Source: Bolinopsis microptera (lineage: Eukaryota; Ctenophora; Tentaculata; Lobata; Bolinopsidae). From it: a stretch of 64,000 bases of DNA. This document shows, piece by piece, positions 12,781 through 25,900 of the stretch (position 1 is its first letter; each line of letters opens with the position of its first letter). The stretch is from assembly GCF_026151205.1 (NCBI RefSeq), contig NC_087077.1, positions 4,030,001 to 4,094,000 of the forward strand, read 5' to 3'. The notes below the pieces were generated by a model. It did no database searches, had not been told where the DNA came from, and worked only from the letters and a program-made list of their open reading frames with translations. Made by a program: the position numbers and the translations under genes.

Positions 12781-15700
12781 GAATTTTATACTTCTACTCG
12801 ACAAAAAGGGTTTGCATATTAATCTAGAGTGCATGAAATCACTGGCTTCGAGTGGTAGTGTTGGTTTACAAAATTAGAGTTATATTTAGCACAGCCAATA
12901 ACCATAACAAAATGCTCCAAATGTTGCCGCCAAGTGAAAATCAAATCTATAGGTCCAGGTCGGACTGCATGTGGCACCAACGTGGCTCATGAAATTTGAT
13001 TTTATCGCACGAGTAGTCGATCTACTACAAATCTATAAATATGAAGATTAGTCATATGAATGGCCCAACTCATGATCTAAATTAAGTAAAAACCATTCTG
13101 TCACAGAGCCAGGAATTTTATTCAATGTCTGTAGTAATGGAGACCGGAATTTTAATATCTAGACTCAGACTCAGGAGCAGTATTAATAACAAAACTTTCG
13201 ATTCTGGGCACACGCCGTAAAAATAGCGTGTGTGATCTGTTGGTGATCTGTAGGTGATTGTTGTTTAAATGGCGGTAAGAAACATGACTAACACGTAGTT
13301 AGAGCAGAGAATGGGTTTTGGTGGGGAAATTATTGTTAAAGTTACAACCGTACATTGTGATAAATTGTTGTTACATTAGATCACTTAAAATCAAATCACC
13401 CTTCTTTTCGTTATGCGTGCTCGGTACTACCAAGTTACGAGTCATGATAAGAGCTGCAACCTAAATAACTTTAAGATTCTAGCACAGGCCACTGAATTAC
13501 CAAATTGTAAAGGTCTTGCATCCTTATTAACCATAGTATTGGACACAGTGATCAGTCACTGTGGCACGGAACCAAATCTCCCTTAGCTACCATGAATATA
13601 ATCAGCAAATAAAAACGTAGCCCTAAACACATCTGTTGGAATCTTATAATTTAATCAATACACTTTAAGAGCGACAGTTTAAAAAGAAGTGACAAACACA
13701 GCGTGTAATAACGAAGGAAGGATTACAAAGAATTCTACCAACTCATTAGTACCAGGTAGCAACTATTGTATAACTATAAATAAAAAAATTAATTATACTC
13801 ACGTTACAAAACAAAAGAAGTTAATCTGACATTAGAACTAGAAAGAGACTAAGAGAGGACACGAGGTTCGTAAAGAGGATCTACAACAGGGGTGTAGACC
13901 TCTGATCTACAAGGTATAATGATCTGGGTATAATGATCTGTCACCAGCTCATTCTAAACCAAAAATAGTTAAAATGGGGGTTTCTTAATTCTTACATAAT
14001 GTAACTTTAAATAACCATGACAAGACCTACTTAAAGATTAATTGATCAAGATAAAATAAAGGAGACCGCTCATTAATCTAGGTATGCAGAAGGGACGCGT
14101 CTAGACTCTAGACTGCTAGAGTGCTAGACCATGCTAGACACACAGGAAAGTCAGGCTCTATGCCGAGTTTTCCCATCACTGTGTGACACGCAGAAAAACA
14201 CTTAGGCATGCATCATCTGGAGGTGACTAAATACCTAACGGAGGACTGCGACTATAAGTGCGATTTATCTAAGTGCCATTCTGTGGAATAAAATCATATC
14301 AAAGACGAGATAACGAAAAAGAATTGGTTGAAAAAGCCTACAAGTTTCAAACTGCAACAGTCAGGCTGATTTGCATGTCCGAAAATTTAATTAGCTAAAG
14401 AGCTGCTGAGGGTAACGCTTTTGGCGGCATTTTCCCGCCATAAGGCCAGGGAAATCTTACATTTGCATTTCATTACAAAAACAAGGATTGTCAGAAGACT
14501 TTGAAGTAAATCGTTTACAGCCTTACCCGTACAGAAGAGCACACAAACCCAAACGTAACCGGGACTCGCAAAGTAGAACTGACCGCAGGAAGACCACGAC
14601 GGACCGAGCTAATGTAGCAAGTTCTAACATGCCCAAATTTATACCACTCCTTATCTCTTGCTCTCTCTCTCTCTCCCTCTCTCTCTCTCAGTCCAACAAT
14701 TAACACCTAACCACTGAACCAGCAATCTTGCCAGCTGAACGAGTAAACCTCTAGACATTATTGTGTTTAGTATATTGTATAAAGTCTGCCCCACCGCTAT
14801 CCAGACAGCAGACACCAATTTTACTTGATAGACGATATTAAGTAGATTAAATAACTTTAGTTTCACGTTAATTGTAACACGTGCCACTGGGAAATCGAAT
14901 GAAAAAGCAACTCATGGTCGTTGATTAAGGCTAGATTAAGGCTAGATAACAGATAGCTGCGAAATACAACAATTTCTTGTTGTATCTCGATTACAAATGA
15001 ATTATGATCTTGAGTCTGCATCTGAGTAATGAATTGTTTTTCCGAGAAATGAATTGTTTTTCGCCTGGAACACTCGAAATTTAATTAGACAGTGCTGAAA
15101 TTTGACACGAATACGCGGTTTTAACACTGATCATTATTTAAAAAACAAAAGCTAAGAGCTGAAAACAATAAAGAACAGCTCGGCTAACGCAACAGTTTTC
15201 ACCCGATAATTACAGTTGCAGTACACATACCGTCTTATGGGCTCGAGCTGACAATAGCACGTGGGCGGAGTTAAGTCACGTGGGCGGGGTTAAGTCACGT
15301 GGGCGGGGTTAAGTCATCAACCAGTATAGAAGTGGAGGAGAGAACAGTGGATACTATACTTGGAGGACTCAAGAGATGGAAACTTGTTAAAAATGGGGTT
15401 CCCAGTAACTAGAGCGTGCTGGGTTAAAAGCGCTGATAAAACGAAACTTTGTTGCTCTCGATTAGCTGGTTTCATCCACGGAGTAAGTACCTAACCACTA
15501 CCCAGCAGACATGTCACCACATTACTCATTGGCTGGTTAAGTATCACGTGATTTGAGACTGTAATTCCCATTGGTTGAAAATGTGGGAGCTACATGATGC
15601 TGATAGTGCTTCTGGCAGCGAGCCAGAACATGGTTAGTTAGGATATTATCTGGTGCACGCTCCCTAAGCTATCTCGTCAAAACGTAAGGTTTCCCGCACG

Positions 15701-16354
15701 TACAGTCAAGGTGAACCGTCAGCTGTAGTTATGGACAGATGGGTCAACTTTTGAAGTTTAACAAGTCACCGGGATTCTTAGAATATTTTACTTATACCAC
15801 AGAACTTAAGGTGAAGTTGGAGTTATGTAGCACAATATTGGCACCAATATCAGTATATATATATTGGTCTGATAACGCATCATTGATCAGTTTTAGCTAT
15901 GATCACACATCAGTATACTACCTCGATCAGGTGATTATATCGGATTATCAGCAGTTGGTAATCACAATTCCTGGAAAGTATGATAGCATGATTTATTCCG
16001 TATTAATCGGTATATCACACAACATAATGACCATTACAACTTGCTGTGAACTGATCCGACTGGTACAAATAAGTGATGATAACTATTATACTGTTAACAA
16101 GCCCAACTTACCATCTATTGGCCAGACATAACCCTCTTATCAAAGTGTGGATATAATATTTATAAAAGTTGGAACGAGTCCAAGTTTGACCAAAACAACG
16201 AAAGTGACACTGCCACATCATGGCGACTGGAGCTAGGCGTGATACTAATCTGAATCACGCCAAGCAACGACACTATCTAATACTGACAGATTTACAATCG
16301 AAAATCGATATAAATTCTACATGACAGCTTTTTTAATGAATCAACTAAACGCAT
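12781..16354. other. Non-coding stretch with a small repeat and weak ORF
   Basis: No recognisable exon. A 19-bp unit, CACGTGGGCGGGGTTAAGT, is repeated three times at 15258-15314; each copy contains the E-box core CACGTG next to a GC box-like GGGCGG, so this could be a regulatory cluster. A pyrimidine-rich CT tract lies at about 14657-14689. An ATG-started frame of 130 codons at 15739-16131 has no domain I recognise and may be chance. Confidence 0.4.
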
Positions 16355-16990
16355 CCCCACTATTACCAGGAGCTATCTGTTAACAGAGTATTAAGATCAT
16401 TACATAGCCCCACTATTACCAGGAGCTATCTGTTAACAGAGTATTAAGATCATTACATAGCCCCACTATTACCAGGAGCTATCTGTTAACAGAGTATTAA
16501 GATCATTACATAGCCCCACTATTACCAGGAGCTATCTGTTAACAGAGTATTAAGATCATTACATAGCCCCACTATTACCAGGAGCTATCTGTTAACAGAG
16601 TATTAAGATCATTACATAGCCCCACTATTACCAGGAGCTATCTGTTAACAGAGTATTAAGATCATTACATAGCCCCACTATTACCAGGAGCTATCTGTTA
16701 ACAGAGTATTAAGATCATTACATAGCCCCACTATTACCAGGAGCTATCTGTTAACAGAGTATTAAGATCATTACATAGCCCCACTATTACCAGGAGCTAT
16801 CTGTTAACAGAGTATTAAGATCATTACATAGGCCCCACTATTACCAGGAGCTATCTGTTAACAGAGTATTAAGATCATTACATAGCCCCACTATTACCAG
16901 GAGCTATCTGTTAACAGAGTATTAAGATCATTACATAGCCCCACTATTACCAGGAGCTATCTGTTAACAGAGTATTAAGATCATTACATA
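16355..16990. repeat. 53-bp minisatellite, 12 copies
   Basis: Twelve virtually identical 53-bp units fill 636 bp; only one extra G near 16830 departs from the consensus. Each unit includes the palindrome CTGTTAACAG. Read on the minus strand, every unit presents CTCTGTTAACAG followed ten bases later by GTAATA, which superficially resembles an acceptor and a donor. I have no evidence that it is spliced. Confidence 0.95.
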
Positions 16991-19900
16991 GTTGGTATTG
17001 GTTAATACTCCTTCCAGCTCTATTAACCAATAACAGAGCTCTATCACTGTTGTCATGGTAACGCTTTGACGCACAACTAATTGATTGGAGAAACCAAACA
17101 AAAGCTAACTTTTATCCGTGAGATTGCTAAATCTTTGTATCTAGACTTGATAATGTAATTATTGTGAGTTTCATACGAGAACAGTAACTACTATTGGAGT
17201 CTAATTAAAGTAGTTGTTCTGTGACAATTTTAGTAAAGTACATATTAGTGTAACACTGTAACAGTTGAACCACTAAGCCAGCCTAGTTAGTGGTGACCTC
17301 ATCGTATTCACCCCCTATGTTCTATCTCGCTCGACAGAAAGTGTCACCACAACTTGTACGGATACCACCTTAAAATTCAGTTTAATCACGTGACACCGAG
17401 CACAAGCTCCCATTTGACGGCTCAATCAGGGCTATTATGTAACTGGTTGTTGTCAACGGGGAAACCAGATTGCAGTTCAGAATAGAAACGGTATAAACCA
17501 AGACGTGTTTGGACTAGACAAAACGAAATCCCAATTCGGGGAAAATCTGCAACACTGAAAACATACGATACGAAATTTGAAAGTTACAACCTGTTTAACA
17601 GTTGTGACGTAAGTTTTGTTTTGGTGATCAATGCAAACAACGCGTGACGCCGTTTCAAGGTTACGTGAGCAACTCCAATAGAACGAGCGTACCTCAACGC
17701 TACAACACTGATTGCCCTCTGCCCATGCCATACAAACATTAAGTTTAACTTTTAAACCCCCTGAACAAAAGCCCTAAATCTACCAGAATTGTGTGGATTT
17801 ATTCTTAGAATCGGTGGGAGCAGCTGAGACAACTTGTACTGCTGTGAGAGTGTTAAAGCTTCTCGGATGACCTTATCAACGGTCCTCAACTTGACGGACA
17901 ACAACCACACCGAAAATAATCACAGTGAACTGGGTGGGGCTGAATCACACACACACGGCCAATAACTTGGTTACATAATTACTACTTGTATTTACGTGTT
18001 GAGCACAACATCTAGGATCTGAGTTGGCCGAGAGCCAGAATGGAACAATAGCTTGCAGTGCAGTAATGCACAGCATTGGAGGACGGGACTCAGGCAGCAG
18101 TGCCCGCTGTTCAGTGGGGACGTCAGCTCGGACTACTTTCTGAGGAGACGTGGAGGAGGGCCGCGTCTGGGGGGCCGGGGGGGGGGGGGGGGGGCGCGTC
18201 TCGTCAACCTCACCAGCCGGACCCAGACATATAGTGTCAGCTGTCACTGACAGGAAGTTGGAACTTTTAATTTGCTATAACCGCCGATTTAGGAGACCCA
18301 CGTTTACTGGAGAATAGACACATCTCATCATAAATAGACAACAGACAATCTTCTTGGCGCGGGCAAGTTGCAGACAAAGAAATGAAACTAAGCAACTGGG
18401 ACGGGTATTGATTAACATTGAAATTCTGAAGAGATAACAAAGAGGGCTCGATCCATTAAAATTAGAAAATTTATAGTGTGAGTGATTAAGATAGTGAAAG
18501 GAAGAACATGTACGAGTCCTACTGATAGCACACTTTAGAACGCACAATAGCAATATCATAAAATAGAGCCGAGTATATATCGGGTATCTGGGGGTCTTTT
18601 GTTTATCAGGTTCAGCATTTAGATATTAGATAATGAAATAAGAATAAATTTACAGGAGATAATTGTAGATATATAATAGAATTAGAGGGTTCTTTGACAC
18701 GAGGCTAAAGTTTAAGTTATCTACTCAGATCATTATTGGGTTCAAACAGACTAAGGATTAAAAGCAAAGAAAAGAGAACAGAGAACAGCCAGCGGAGTCA
18801 CGAGACCTCTCTCATTGAGCAACACAGAGTTACTTACACGTAACACGCCGGGGACACGCCCCTTGCTCAGCTAGATCACACTAAACTACATAATAGAGAG
18901 AACTTATATAATTTTAGTTGACCAGGTGGAGGGAGACAATACGTGCCAATTGTTATGAGATACCAGTAAATTAAACAAAACTTTTCAGTGCGACAGCGAA
19001 CTCAGCCGTAACCATCGTGAATGAGATACGAGATAGCTCAGTTATTTACTGAATCATATATTAAGACGCAATGAAACTATCGGACTACGATGTATGGGGA
19101 CTTGCCACCCTATGGCAACATTAAAATATATCGACTCTGTTACATCGTTTCCTGTTAATATAAAACTTAGCCTTGTACGAAATATCGAGATATCAAACTA
19201 TAAGAAATTACAGCGGTAGAGTAGAAAGTGTTTGTACTTTTAGTAAACAGTTGCAGTGCAGCCGGAGCACGTACAACTGGGGCCGGGGGGGGCCGGGGGG
19301 GGCTAAAGTTGAAGTGGTGGAGTTACCTACAGACTGTAAACATTAACAACTGAATGGTGATCACAAGACACGGATACAATAAAGCGTGGGAACTCATCGG
19401 TTGAGTAGGAGATGACAACAGAGAGATAGAAAGAGAGAGTCATTCCTTGCCATACATTATAACACCACGTCCGCCTAAATTAAATCTGTGAGTCAGATAC
19501 GAAGATTTCCTGAAACATAACCCAGAAAACTCAGGTAATAATTATACAGTTGCATTTAAGGTGCATTTCAGAAAATAACATAACATTAGTTGGACTGGAT
19601 CGTAGCCAGTCAGTCCGCAGGAAGTTGAAACGGAGCCAAGGCCTCATTAAACCAAAATTGCAATGCCAACTTATCAATTTATGCAGGCTAGCCGCGCATC
19701 ACAGATAAAGGTAAGCCATTTATTAAGCCAAATTTAGAGGAATTAATTTAGGATATTTAATTTGATCAAAGGTATTCGGCTTCGCGAGTAACACTGTAAG
19801 CAGGGCTCAGAAAAGATAAAAATAGAATGTGTATTCATCAGTCAGTAAAATGGCGTCTGTACGATTACATGATCCTGAGTTGGCAGCAGTCCAGGATCCA

Positions 19901-22900
19901 GAGTCCAATGAACTGGCCTCTACTAAGGCTTTTATATCATTTCGTGCATACTGTTATGTAAATATATTGAAGATTGAATATTTAAAAGTTTGACGTGCTT
20001 CATTCATATCTCGCGGGGTAATCTGTAAATTATGTTGAGGTGGCTTCTGTCCAGATTTTAAAATAATTAATCTTATCAGCAACGATCACATTTACTCGTA
20101 CGTGATGCAATCATGACTGGATATCTCATAATAATAATACCAGTAATTAAAAATAATCAAAATACGATTTGTCCATTTTAATAAAACGACAGAAAATGTT
20201 TAGAGCTTCATAAGAACAATCAGAACAACCACTAAATCACATACAGACAAATAACGTAGGCAATAGCCAATATTTAACAGGCTCATGGTCTGACTGAGGA
20301 ACACTGCTTGTTCCCCGTGACCACTAGAGAAACTTATAAATGAGCTGAATCCCCGCCCTTCATAGCAGCACAGCTCTTTTAGACGGAACAGAGAGACAAA
20401 CTCAGAGACAAATCCTGTGAGAAGCGGGCTGATAATGTTTAACCTGCCTACTCGTAATAAGCAATGTTTAACCGTGTCATTAAAGGAAACTTCCTCAGAG
20501 GACAATAATAATAATAGAGATGATACAACAGTAACTGTCTACAACCAGTCTCGGGGCGCCCAATTTCAGGGAGATATAGAACATCCGGTGACAATTGTAC
20601 AGATATCCTAGATTTACAATATTTCCCTGGATAGAATATGAGGTGATGAAAACAGATACGTTAACTGTAGTAATAGTAATAAAGTGCGAGATATGAGTTA
20701 TGCCACGTATGAGAACTATTCAAAACAAGGATATGGCACCAACAATTTATAAATTACGCAATAAAAGTGTGAAGTAAATAGTTAGCTTGTTATTTACTGA
20801 TAATGCTCTATACTACCTAGTACTGCTTTGCTTTGTCTGAAAGTGACAACTTATAGTTGTCTAGACAAGGCGTTACGAACAATTTTTCAACTCAAAACCA
20901 TTAAAATATATTTACAACCAGCCAACACATGTGGATTGTGCCGGTAGACCGGAAAGTAAAAGCACCAAAATAGTTCCTACATCATTTCTCTCAGTTCTGA
21001 TGACGCTGCAATGTCTGCTCAGAATATGGCGCCAGGAAAAGCATGCCCAGGGGTCAGTCTATATATATATATATAAAGGGCCCAGTCTATTACACAACTA
21101 CACTAAAACAGTCACGCCATTCTGAGTAGCTGTATAGCTATAATACCGAGAAGAAGGGATATAGTTAGAACAAGTTAAAACGTGACACCTTGACACGTTT
21201 AACAAAGCCGGGGTCTAGTTAAGAGTAGCTGTGAGAAACAGTTAGTCGTCTACTCACTGACAAACAACACATCGTAATAATACAGCAACCCTCAGTTTTA
21301 GCACTGTCAACTTTCAACTTTAACAAAAAAGCTTTAACAAAACATATAATCCGTGTTTTGAGGCCACCTCGTGTACACTGAGGTGGCCACAACACTTTAC
21401 AGTTTTACACGAGCTTTAAGGAAAGCGAGGGTTGGCACTGGGATGAATCTTTACAATGACATGATTACTGGGGGAGGTTAGGTCGGCTAACATTGAAGTG
21501 CACAAAAGAGAGCGTGTATTTGGTAACGAGCCCTAGTAATTATATGGCACGTTCGAGCAAGTCCAGTGCCCTCAGGGTTATTATATGATTATGACATACA
21601 GCAGTACAGCACAGACCACAGTGCACACTGTATCCTGTTCAGTAATAGTTTAAAATAACTACACTCAGACTAATGAATACAATCCGGCTAAATTTCCGCG
21701 AGGAGGTATCGCGGATTGTTTCGCGGCTTATTTTGTTATTGACAACCGTGAACAGTACCGGCTTAAAATAGAGCTAGAGGGTGACATGAGATACAGGTAT
21801 GTGTGATATAAACTAGCTGGATATACGAGTATCTCGTGGAATATCTTGATAGAGAACGTAATAATAAATGATGAAAGATGTGCACTAGAGTTGACGCGTT
21901 GAGAAGCTGAGTGGTGAAGGAGCTGTTGACACACATAACAGGAAAGTAGGGTACATCACCAGAATAGGAACTCTCTCAGCTGAGAGTGATGCACTGAGTG
22001 ATGCATTGTAAGTGCGGAGTGAAAAATAAAGGATACAGCGCGTTGTAGGGGAGTTTTGTAGGGGTGCGTTGTGGATCTCAGTCGACCAATGGGATGGCAG
22101 AGCAGTAAAACCAATACCGCGCGAGGGAAAGAGCAGTGACAAGAGCCAGGGTGTAATGGAGATTATTTGGTGGTGTCACGAAGTGAAATATTATAGTGAA
22201 AATTTGCCCATGGAACTAGAGGGTTAGTTGGTCATCAGCTGCTTTGTTTTCATGATGCGTGACCGGCCACCTCTTTTTTGATTAGACATATCCTCGAATT
22301 GATGGGGCGGAATGCAACTAATTGTTTCAAATCAACTTGAAAATCTCAATTTGGATACATTTTTGGTGCAATATTAACACATCATGATCATCGTCATCAT
22401 GTCCTTATTGTATTGTCAATCACAGACGACTTAATGACGATTTAATGACTGAAATTACTCAAAAAGTTGGAGAAATTTGAAGCTAATAATGTTAAGTTTT
22501 GTGATTAGCATCAAAATTGGGACCACATCCCCGATAATTTGTCCCAATTTTCAAATAACAAGACAAATAACAGGATCAGAGAAAGATCAGAATACACTGA
22601 TTTAAACCTGAAGCGTGCTGATCCCAGTGTTTAAGCATTAACTTAACTTGTGACGGTGCTCGTGGTTAGTGACACTTATAAAGTACATGTGCACGGTTAT
22701 TGGCACTTTTACACATGCACGAGTCAATAAATAGTCAATAAATAGCGGGCCTGTCAATAAAGTCAAACTAATAACTATTTAACTAATGAAATATCCAGCA
22801 AGAAAGTAAGGTGACAGTAATATAGTGTTATACTGCGGAAAGCAGGGCCCCCTCTTGTGCTTCATTTCATTATACAGGACTCATACAAACTCACCATATA

Positions 22901-25900
22901 CTTGAATAAAGCATGAAGATAAAGTGCAAATTCGACAAAATTAGCGGGAAACGTGCAATTCATTACCCCAAAGTGGGATTTAGACAACTAGGGTGTACCG
23001 CCGCCCGCCAACACGGGACTAGTTCTAGACGTTTCATTGGTTTATACAAATCTAAATAGCAAGTCTTTGCCTGCTCTCTTATCTTTATAGCTTGTTGACG
23101 TGCTGGCACTCCCAGCATAATATATCTAATAAAAAATACGAGAGAACGTAACGGCTATAATCGCTCCTTCTCAAGAAGGAGCCCTAATTTGAAGCACGCG
23201 ACTAAAAGTTATTACCAGGGAGATAATGACTCGGCCCGGGTCATGATATACATGAATAGATTGAATATTACTAGAAGCGTGATAACTTGATAAGAGCTTC
23301 ATTTCAACAGCGCACCGCTGATCCGATTATGGCAACGAGCTGTGGGGCTGAACGCGAACATTCACTAGGAAATACAATTAATGTGCAAATCTGTACTTGG
23401 ATTTTCAAACTGTAGCGATATAAATAGAAAGTATAGGAAATTCAGGTTATTTCAAACTCAGAACTGATGTCTAATTCAGGACCAGAAACATTTCGCGGAG
23501 ACCGGATTTTTAAATGATCAGGTAACAGAACCCGTGTTTTTATACTCGAGTTCGCAGATAAATAAAAATACAAAAATTTAATCATGTATCAAGAGTGCAC
23601 TCTTGATGTCCTCCACTGTCTAAACAAAATGTTCATTAATCTCGTAGATTAGTTCAGATTAAGTGTCTCAGTACTATTGTTTAGATTCGCGTTCTTGCAA
23701 CAGATATAAATTAATTTTCTAGTGGGTTTGGGATAACAATGATAAAATTGTGGGTCATTTTTATTTTATTTTAATAAGATGAACCTAGTACAGTTGAAAG
23801 ATAACGTAAAGATAAAGCAAACGCCACCTAGCTAGACAATAAAATCACAGCCCTCTCTTGCTTGGTAAAAGATGAGAGCACAGTGTCGAACACATACAAG
23901 ATCGACAAACTTAATAATTCATTTGACAACGGATTAAAGGATAGCACAAAAGTAAGCATGGTCAACTGTTGTAATGATGCTGATCTCGAGAGATCTAGAT
24001 GGTGTTAGGTTGACAAAGACCCGTTATATTAGCTCTTAGGGAGCTCTCAATCACCTCCCACGTTGGCAGAGGCAGACACAAACTTCATCAAATTCAAATT
24101 AAAAGTAAGAGAAGTCAAATTGAACAGGAGTCATTGGCAAGCTTGCGAAGGGGGACCCGACTGAACTAACATAATATGTCGATTAACTACATTTAGTACA
24201 CTAATCGGACGTGCCGTGAAGTCACGGCTATAATAATACTCCCTGACACGGCTTCTAAATTTATAATTTGCGATAAATCCCAGATTTGCACTCGACAATG
24301 CGCCAGTATGATGGATAATGTTATTTGATAAAATACAACGACTACAGGTTACAAATTACCCGATATACGATGAACCAATCGCCGCGCCGGGTTCACTGGA
24401 TTGACCAATGAAATCATATTGTTCCTCACCAGCCTACTCATGAAATAAGGCACTGAATTGTCAAGTAAATTAGTAGACCAACTTGCGTGAGACCGTGAGA
24501 AAGGTTGGCTCGAGCCGACAACAAAAAATAACCAATCACATTACCAACTCATAATTACAGACCAATAGCAGACCAATAACAGACTAGTGATTGTGGGGGA
24601 CACAACGATTCGATATATCCGATATATATGGGGGCATAAATTAATCAGACGGTTAGGGCTCACGGAAAAAGTAGGCTGACAGCAGGAAACATTTAAAACT
24701 ACAAACAAGGTTTATTAACTTGATTAGACAAGACGGTCGAGCAACTAATAAAAACGAATTACTGCCCAAGCGCTCTTATCTCTAATTCCCACGGAAAACC
24801 TAACCACGTGACGTCACGTGAGGAGGAACGCGAGATTAGAACCGCCGTCAAACGCCGCGCACGGAATGCGAGGCAATTACAAATGGCATCAAAATAAACG
24901 TAAAATGAAAATCACAAAGAATGTTATGTGCTTATCTCTAGATCCTTTACATCGTTCTCGTATAATACCGTGACTGAACTTCTTATCTCTGTGCTGACAG
25001 CTAGTTTTACATTTATCGTTCATGATAATTGATAAAATATCAAATCATGCGACCTTTCAATTTATCCTTTTGAAGGTTACAAGATAGTAGATATTATCTG
25101 GCCCAATGCCCATTGCGTATTTCGTATTTAGACTAAATATTTTTACATTGATAACATGATACAGTAAGTAAAGTGTGCGATAAGTTTTAATCAAAGATGT
25201 TTAAGAAATGCGTAGAGTTAAACAGTTTGTTTTGAATGCAAACTGCCAGGGCATGCCAGGTGGCACAATGGGTGTTTAGTAAACACAGCCAAGCGTAGTT
25301 TTTAACAATAGCATGAGCACATTTGTGCACAACTTGCAACAAGACCTCAACAATTGCAGCGACACGAAGGACAGGACACTCAATCAGGCAAATCGAAAGA
25401 AATATGACAAATTGCATATACAGCTACAGGATGTATTAACAGCGCTGCTATGGTCCGAGACTGCCAGGCCCCGCTGCTCTATTCAGTGTCACATCACATG
25501 GCACCTCGCTAATTGAGGTCTCATTTAACACCAACTTCACCTGTCCTATTGATTATGGAATATGGACCGATATTAGCAATTTAAACACGGGACTGATTAC
25601 ACGGAACGACACAACAGTCAAGTTTGAAGGAACTCAAATCAGACCACTTACAGGATTTCTGAAGAAAGAATCCCATTGGATCGTGATCAACTACAAGCGC
25701 TATGATTCGTTGAGAAGTGCAGCCTGTTTGAGTGATCCGGGATTAAGTCACAGCCAAAAATATCCCAGCAGTTATTCGACACGAAACCACGTGGGCCCGG
25801 GCACGAGTTGTGATTGGTTAGCGGTTTAAGAACGGACTTCTGATTGGCCGCAGCTTGAGAAGCGCGGCTAATAGGAAACACACTATATATTCATGTCAGT

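Noticed and set aside
15739-16131. 130-codon ATG-started frame
   Set aside because: No recognisable domain, no splice or polyadenylation context. A frame of this length can occur by chance in 64 kb, so I mention it only as a weak candidate in the stretch description.
18053-18250. GC-rich island with a proline- or glycine-rich frame on both strands and possible splice signals
   Set aside because: The frame is dictated by a long G run, and flanking segments show no family similarity.
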